Origin: Cynocephalus volans
Lineage: Eukaryota > Chordata > Mammalia > Dermoptera > Cynocephalidae
DNA length: 64,000 nt
Direction: 5' to 3'
Assembly: GCF_027409185.1 (NCBI RefSeq)
Contig: NC_084472.1
Location: forward strand, 47,975,427 to 48,039,426
Position numbers and translations under genes: made by a program. The first letter of the stretch is position 1. Each line of letters opens with the position of its first letter. The notes beneath the pieces are model-generated. The model ran no database searches, had not been told where the DNA came from, and was given only the letters and a program-made list of their open reading frames with translations. Below, in pieces: positions 58,184 through 64,000 of this stretch.

Positions 58184-58548
58184 TGCTGTGGTTTGAATGT
58201 GTCTCCCAAATTTTATGTGTTGGTAACTTAGTCCCCAGTGCAATAGTGTTGAAAGGTGGGAACTTTAAAATGTGATTAGGTCCTCAGTATGGATTAATGT
58301 GGTTATTGCAGGAGTAGATTAGTTGTTGCGAGAGTGAGCTTGTTGGAAAAGTGAGATCAGCCCTCTCTTGCTGTCTTGCTCTGTTGTTCTCTTGCCCTTC
58401 CTAATTTCACCACCCTGGGATGATGCAGCAAGAAGGCCCTTACCAGACGCAGGCCCCTCGGCCTTGAATTTCCCAGTCCCCAGAAATGTAAGAGATAAAT
58501 TTCTGTTTATCATAAATTACCCAGTCTGAAGTATTCTGTTATAGCAAC
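58184..58548 (+). mobile_element. MaLR-type solo LTR (MST/MLT1-like), forward
   Basis: It begins 'TGCTGTGGTTTGAATGTGTC' and contains 'GTGATTAGGTCCTCAG', 'GATGATGCAGCAAGAAGGCC' and 'AAATTACCCAGTCTGAAGTA'. The last ~15 bases of the LTR are replaced by a CA microsatellite. Confidence 0.7.
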
Positions 58549-58553
58549 ACACA

Positions 58554-58596
<43 letters not shown>
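58547..58596. repeat. (CA)n microsatellite at an LTR terminus
   Basis: About 25 CA units with one AAAC variant. It begins exactly in the LTR's terminal 'GCAACACA'. Confidence 0.95.
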
Positions 58597-58598
<2 letters not shown>

Positions 58599-58814
58599 AC
58601 AGTCCTCTACCCCTAAATAAAACAGACGTCCTAAACATGAATTGCCTTAGACCAAACTGTTGGCTGTGCTTAGGTTTCTTGCCCATTCATGCAGAATTTA
58701 AATGTGTAATCTACCACCCCCCTCCCACCCCAGTCACCCACTGACATTTGGAACTGATTTGTTCTTGAGAGAGTTGCTTTTTCTGGATTAGGAGGCCATA
58801 AGTGCAGGAGAAGG

Positions 58815-58960
58815 AGCTCTGGCTTAGAAGTTAGGCAATTTAGGTTTTCCTTCTATCCCTGTCCCTAACCAGGCATAAGACCTGAAGCATGTGATTTATC
58901 CTTTACCTCTATTTCATCATCTATAAAAAGAAGAGGTCCTTTCTTGCTCCATGACTCTGG
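58815..58960 (+). mobile_element. MIR SINE, diverged
   Basis: 'GCTTAGAAGTTAGGCAATTT', 'CATGTGATTTATCCTTTACC' and 'TTTCATCATCTATAAAAAGA' follow the MIR order. Confidence 0.6.
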
Positions 58961-59882
58961 GATCCCTGCTCATGCCTAGGGAGCAGTTGTAGGGTTTAGG
59001 TGTTTAGCTGCTCTCGGTTGGACTGTTGTCTGATTCATCCCCAGCAGGGGCCCTTGCTAAGTCCTGGCTTGACTGCCCTGTGCCTGCAGGCTGTGTATGC
59101 CTGCTGCAGAGCAGTGAGATCCCATGGGGCCCCTCTTTTCTTTCCTCCTTTGCATTTGAAACAAGCAATCTGTCATGTTGGCAATCAATGGCACCTTGTG
59201 ATCCCTGGGCTTCCTTAGGCGCCACCATTCTGAGGCTGTCCTCCTGCTCACTTGTCAGCCCATGATGGACAGTAAGGGGAAGGGGAGTGCTTTTGACTTT
59301 ACTGGTGGACAGGGGAGGAAGCTCTTGAAGATATAATGGGATATGACAGTGGCAGCTGCTCGTTGAAACCTCAGTAGTCTCATGTGTGGCTTATGATTGA
59401 GGGTCTGAGTTTTGTGCCTGGCAAGGTCTTTTGTGTGACGGATGGTGAAGATAAATAAGTGTGATGCCCAATTAAGAACACCGTACAGTTACCCTTGTCC
59501 ATACCGATGACCTGGCTGTCAGGAAAAGGCTTCACCTGCAAGAGGGATGATGATCGGATTGTGTATTGGGCTGTCATGACAATATATCACCATTTTCCAT
59601 ATGACCCCATGATCCTATGTGCTAGCTCCGTCTTGCCCTCTTTGTATGTGCATATGATTTTACTTTCTTTCAGTTTCTCCAAGCATTCTACTATTTCAGT
59701 GACAGGTAACCAGTTTTTCATCTTGAAACTTCTTGACTTTGAAGCTTTCTGATCATTCTTTAGAGAAGGCTCTAAAATGTTAAAAATATTACAGGGGATA
59801 GGCTCAGAGACGAGAATCTAAATGGGATAACAAGTGACTGAGAACCAGTGTTACACCATTCCACCTGCTCCCCTCCCCGCAG
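58961..59882. other. GC-richer unique-looking sequence, no gene recognised
   Basis: Several overlapping frames of 64-85 codons lie at 59000-59265 on both strands. None carries a known domain. It directly precedes the exon-like candidate. Confidence 0.4.
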
Positions 59883-60140
59883 TGGGATCTGCCGGTTCCT
59901 CTGTGTCCCACAGTGTGAGAAGCAGCAGACCACGTCAGTGACTCCTCTCCCTGGTGAGCAGTGGCCGCAAGAGGGCTCCAGGGAACAGAAGTCAACTGCA
60001 CTTCCACAGATTGGCCAAGAGGTCTCTGGATTTGTGAACAGGTTGAGCAAGAACATTCTGCAAACCTTGGTGCAGAGGGGAACATGATATGTAGTGGAAC
60101 AAGGTGCATAAATCTAAATAAAAATGTTTTATTTTAGGTC
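59883..60140 (+). other. Exon-like segment (candidate terminal exon), weak
   Basis: A pyrimidine-rich tract ends in CCCCGCAG at 59875-59882, a good splice acceptor. The following frame stays open, reading 'SGICRFLCVPQCEKQQ' and on to a TGA at 60085-60087. AATAAA follows at 60117-60122. A good donor (CTG/GTGAGC at 59953/59954) also makes an internal exon of 71 bases possible. No protein family is recognised, no upstream exon is visible, and an antisense frame overlaps. It could be a non-coding RNA exon or chance. Confidence 0.2.
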
Positions 60141-60644
60141 ATTAAACTGTATGTCATATAACCTTTAAAACAGCACACATTATAAATCAGAAGCTCAGGT
60201 TTATGGGATAGCTTTTCATTCATTTAATAGGCGCTATTACGGTGTTTGAGAATCAGTGACTCCTTACCTTTTTCTGGTTTAAATTAAGAGAATTTCCATA
60301 CCTTGTCTGTTCCAGAGAGGAAAGTTCTATCTATCTATGGGCTTCTGTAAGCTCCAGCCCAGTGCTCAGCCAAAACAATTTTCACTGTCGTGGCACATCC
60401 TAAGATCTAAATGCTCAGAAAACAAAAGCAGTGAAATGTCATCTGGAGAGTGCAGGTGGTACCCAAGGGAGTAATCTGAGAGCCTCAAAACTATATCTAC
60501 TTGTAATGGACACCAACCATAATATGCATCTCCAAGAGCCTTTTAACCCATAATACCACCCACCTTAGAGTTTCCCTGGTGCCGTTCTTCAACAGGTAAA
60601 GTACCTCACTGGCATTTATTTAACTGTCTTTTTAGAAACATGAG
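60141..60644. other. Unique-looking sequence, nothing recognised
   Basis: No frame over 60 codons, no repeat recognised. Confidence 0.4.
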
Positions 60645-60735
60645 ATGTTCTGAATGGGTGCTAAATGGAAAAGCCATACACAAAAGTACGTTCTATATGC
60701 CTCCATTTATGTCGCATTTAAAAACAGGCAGAACT

Positions 60736-60884
60736 TCTTACACTACTGACTTGCACATTCAAAGATGGTTAAAATGGTAAATTTTATATTGTTTATATCT
60801 CACCACACACCCACACCCACACCCACACCCACACCCACACACACACACACACACACACACAAAGATGAAACAAAAAACCAAAAC
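60736..60884 (+). mobile_element. Short 3'-truncated LINE-1 inserted in another LINE-1
   Basis: 'AAAGATGGTTAAAATGGTAA' and 'ATTTTATATTGTTTATATCT' are the last bases of an L1MB-like 3' end. They are followed by a tail that has become (ACACCC)n(CA)n and then an A-rich stretch. Flanks 60720-60735 and 60885-60900 match at 12 of 16 bases (both end CAnAACT), a plausible old target-site duplication. Confidence 0.6.
60801..60860. repeat. (ACACCC)n(CA)n microsatellite
   Basis: About five ACACCC hexamers followed by about twelve CA units, within the inserted L1 tail. Confidence 0.95.
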
Positions 60885-60965
60885 AAAATCCAGCACAACT
60901 AATCTAATGACTTAAAAGTCAGGGAGTGGTTGCTGCTGGGGTTACCAGTAACTGGAAGGAAGCGT

Positions 60966-60975
60966 GGGGGGGGGG
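60966..60975. repeat. G10 homopolymer
   Basis: Ten consecutive G inside the L1 3' end, in its usual G-rich tract. Confidence 0.9.
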
Positions 60976-61110
60976 TTCCAGATCTGGTGAGTTTCTGTTT
61001 CTCATCTGAGTGCTGGCTACACAGGTAGCTCACTTTGTGAGTATTCGCTGAGCTGTATGTTATGACTGGCACACTTTTCTAGATCCGTGTTTTGCTTCAG
61101 TATAACATTT

Positions 61111-61766
61111 GCCAAAAAAGCGCTCAATAAGTATTAGTTGATTTGATTTAATTTGACTGGCGTGCTGGTCACAAGTACAAAAATTAACTCTGTTCTTCAT
61201 TCACTGCAGGGATTTGAGCAGAGGAAATTGAGTAAAATTATGTCACTGAATAATATTGCCATTATATCTTTTTTGCAAAAATTGAATTAGGTTTAAGGAA
61301 GACAGGGCAAGATTTTGTTGGCATTTAAGCCACAGTGCTGGCGCTCTTTGAAACTGCTTTCCTTCTTTGAAGCTATAAAGGCACATCATGGCTATAGCAA
61401 TGCAGTGAATGTTAATCTAGTTAGTCTGCTATGGGTTACACAGCATATGTACTATTTTCCTGAAAAGTTCTGCCTCTGTGTAGCTTTGTCTGGTGAGCTT
61501 CCAGTCCTCTAGTGGAGGCCAGGGAATCATCTAGAAGGGATGTTTTGCAGAAACTGCTTGTATTGTGGGGAGACTGAACAAGCTAACATATAATGATCCC
61601 CTTAATTCTGAGATTCTGTGTCTACCATCCTCTACGCACTTGCACATGCATTTGTAAACCAGCTTAGTAAATATGGGCCCGTATCTCTGGGTCAGCTTCT
61701 TGTTCAGTAATTTTGTGGAATGAAGTCATCAAGATTACAGAAAAACGCTGTTCCTCTCAGGATACC
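61111..61766. other. Unique-looking sequence, no gene recognised
   Basis: One 65-codon plus-strand frame (61315-61512), no domain. Confidence 0.4.
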
Positions 61767-62214
61767 TGTATTAGTTTTCTAAGGGTGCCATAACAGAGTA
61801 CCACAAATCCAGTGCTTAGAGCAAGAAAAATACATTCTTTTCCAGTCATGGAGGCCAGATGCCCACAATCAAGATGTCAGCAGGCCCATTCTCCCTCTGA
61901 CACACTCAGGGGACAACCTCCCTTGTCTCTTTCAGCTGCTGGTGGCTCCTGGCGATCCTTGTTATTCCTTGACTCCACTACTGCAGCCTGCTTCCGTCTT
62001 CACATGGCCTTCTGTCCTGCGTGTCCATGTGTCTCTCTGTTTATTCCGTCTTCTCATAGGCACATCAGTTGTTGGATTTAGGGACTACCCAAACCCTGGA
62101 TGATTTCATCTTGAGGTCTTTAATTACATTTGCAAAGACCCTATTTCCAAATAAGGTCTGAGGTTCCAGGAGGATATAATTTTGATGATGGCAGTACTCA
62201 ACCCATTTCAGACA
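61767..62214 (-). mobile_element. MLT1-type MaLR LTR (MLT1A/C-like), reverse orientation
   Basis: It opens 'TGTATTAGTTTTCTAAGGGT' and ends 'AACCCATTTCAGACA'. It contains 'AAGATGTCAGCAGGCCCATT', 'GCTGGTGGCTCCTGGCGATC' and 'GCAAAGACCCTATTTCCAAA'. Same family and orientation as 36091-36524. Confidence 0.8.
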
Positions 62215-62354
62215 CCTTCCTGAAAAGAAAAAGAAAAAAATAAATCAGTGTTACCAACCTGCTGGGGGTCCAATAGATGGAAAGTGAGTGACTAAGAAAA
62301 TAAAACTTTGTGTCAGTTCTTGAGAAATGTAGGGGCTCAGACGGGAGATGGTGC

Positions 62355-63000
62355 ACTCGCCATTTGTTCAGTGAATTGCTACTGAGCCCCTGAGCTGTCC
62401 CAGGATTCCACCAGGCACTTAGTGCCGAATGGTGAAATGAAGAAACAGAGATCATCTTCACATCATTTACAGTCCAGTGAGGGAGATCAATATTAATCTA
62501 AAGAAAAAAGAATAAATCTATTACTGCAAATTATTAAGAAAGCAATACAGCATACCAGGAAAGAGATCATATTGAGAGGAGACACAGTTTTTGATTTGGA
62601 GTCTGTGGAAAAGTTTTCTCGGAGGAAATGGTATTTAAGCTGGAACCAAAGGATAAGTAGGAGTTGGCCACGTACAAACTGAGGAAGAACATTTTCAGGT
62701 AGGTGAAGTGGTGAGTTCAAAGGGCAGAATGGAAGCCACCGTGGCAGGACATGGTGAGCGAGGCCTGGTGGGGCACAGGATAAATAGTGGGAGCCCAGAG
62801 CCCGACAAACCTCTGGCATTTCACACTCAGGACTTGAGGGGTCCTTGAAAGAGAAAGACTCAGAAAGTTTTAAGCAGAGGGAAGCAAGTTCTGAATTCAT
62901 TTTAAGATGATCCCACTGGTTGATGTGTGTAGAAGAGATAGGGACAGAAAGGGACACTAGCAGGCCAAATATGATAAGGTGGCACAGGTAGCTGGGGCAG
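62355..63000 (-). mobile_element. LINE-2 3' end, long copy
   Basis: Reversed L2 in order: 'ATTTGTTCAGTGAATTGCTA', 'CCACCAGGCACTTAGTGCC', 'TCATTTACAGTCCAGTGAGG', 'AATGGTATTTAAGCTGGAAC', 'GTGGCAGGACATGGTGAGCG' and 'TTTTAAGCAGAGGGAAGCAA'. The 190-codon minus-strand frame at 62493-63065 largely coincides with this element and is its degraded 3' region read in the L2 sense direction. Confidence 0.7.
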
Positions 63001-64000
63001 AGACTTTGATATCCAGGAAGCATTCCTGACGCATTCCTGCTACTGCAGCTGATTAGATTTCCCAACGATTTATTTCACAGGCTGAGAAGTAAGCCTGGTT
63101 CAATAAAGATGGGTACAGCTCCATCATTCATGTAGAATCAAATTCTTAAAAAATGAAATAAAAAAATTTTTTTGAATGGATCTTATCTAAAATTAATGAA
63201 GGGAGTTTTGCTTTGTATTCTGCTCATTTGCTATTAAATTTTAAAGAATATATTCAAGTGTGGGGATGTAGATCCAGAATCTGATGTGTGCAGATGGACA
63301 TGCCCTATGATACTCTAGTGTTAGCTAATTAGGATCTGGAAGTACTGTGCTATCACACAGGATGGCCAGGGCCTTCTAGGGAAGTGAGAGTCTCTCAGAC
63401 TTAGAAATATTGGCACAAGATGCCTTGGAACAAGCAGGGTAACTGCATCCTATCAGAACACTGTTTGTCTCTTCCTTTTGATCTCAATTGGGACAGTCTT
63501 TGACAACAACCTTCGTTTTCCATCTGGGAAGGACCTGGATTTTAGGTAAAAGGGAGGAGAGATTAAGAATGTGAAATGCAAAGAAAGACATGTCTTAACC
63601 ATGAAAATAATTTGTATGACCATTGAACTTGTTATCAGCAACCATGAAGGTATATCTGATTTACTAGATGTGCATGCATCCTCTCCCACATGCTGCTTTT
63701 CCTGTGCCCTGTGCCATTGGCTGAGAGAATGCTAGCATTTGACTGAAGCAAATGGTTTGTTTATCTGGCAGACAGCACCTTATAAACGAACCACATGGTC
63801 CTGACAGCAGAAGTCCTCTGGTCTGAAGGACAACCAGCATTATGTATGCATGTTCCATTCCAACACAAGCCCCCACTGCCACCTGCCCTCTTAAAAAGAT
63901 GTATAATCCCTACAGATGATGTGAGAAGAACCTGGGTGTGAGAGGTGGACTGGGGCAGAGATAGCCTTGGCAGTGGGCCTCAGCACCACTGCCCCATCTG
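63001..64000. other. Unique-looking sequence to the window edge
   Basis: Frames up to 78 codons on the minus strand. No element or gene recognised. Confidence 0.4.

Larger units (their letters stand above)
60645..61110 (+). mobile_element. LINE-1 3' end (L1ME-like), split by a second L1
   Basis: Left part: 'CATACACAAAAGTACGTTCT' and 'CTCCATTTATGTCGCATTTA'. Right part from 60901: 'AAAAGTCAGGGAGTGGTTGC', 'GAGTGCTGGCTACACAGGTA' and 'GAGCTGTATGTTATGACTGG'. The two halves join correctly if 60736-60900 is removed. Confidence 0.7.

Noticed and set aside
59000..59265. Coding exon in a GC-richer patch
   Set aside because: Four overlapping frames on both strands of similar length and no acceptor/donor pair in a consistent frame.
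62493..63065. 190-codon minus-strand open frame, the longest in the window
   Set aside because: It largely coincides with a reversed L2 3' end (62355-63000), its product shows no recognisable domain, and L2 3' regions are non-coding.

Overview
This window is eukaryotic, mammalian nuclear DNA. It is AT-rich, has no long open reading frame, and is filled with interspersed repeats of mammalian type: LINE-1, HAL1, LINE-2, MIR, MaLR-type LTRs, MER5-type hAT remnants, and long CA/CT/TTA microsatellites. The best clue to the species is four tRNA-derived SINEs (2023-2176, 20486-20641, 27620-27714, 29561-29655). They resemble the CYN SINEs I know from colugos (Dermoptera; Galeopterus/Cynocephalus). 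I therefore infer a colugo genome from memory of the family, not from a database match.

I find no protein-coding gene, rRNA, functional tRNA or CRISPR array. The window reads as an intergenic stretch or the inside of a very large intron. The longest open frames (190 and 158 codons, both minus strand) lie inside LINE-2 and LINE-1 3' ends and are not genes. One weak exon-like candidate (59883-60140) has a splice acceptor, a short open frame, a stop and AATAAA.

Layout: 0-7.5 kb has a GC-richer LTR-like segment (about 535-1075), an MST-type LTR, half of a short palindromic DNA transposon, a young SINE, MIRs and mostly unique DNA. 7.5-10.4 kb is a HAL1 (half-LINE-1) element split by a MER5A and an MST-type LTR. 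10.4-20 kb has an L2 split by the short palindromic transposon, an L1 3' end, an old LTR and two MIRs. 20-30.8 kb has a young SINE, simple repeats, several L2 fragments, a small tandem repeat, and an L2 split by both a SINE and an LTR. 30.8-46.5 kb has L1 3' ends, MLT1-type LTRs, a second full palindromic transposon, MIRs, and large CT/GT and CA/CG tracts. 46.5-64 kb has L2 reading-frame remains, a string of L1 3' ends (one nested in another), MIRs, an LTR whose end has become a CA microsatellite, the exon-like candidate, an MLT1-type LTR and a long L2.

The most informative biology is the order of insertions. Nested elements with visible target-site duplications date events relative to each other: L2 and HAL1 are oldest, MER5/MaLR and the palindromic element intermediate, and the CYN SINEs youngest. 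Family names come from recognising consensus motifs by eye; subfamily names and exact ends are approximate.
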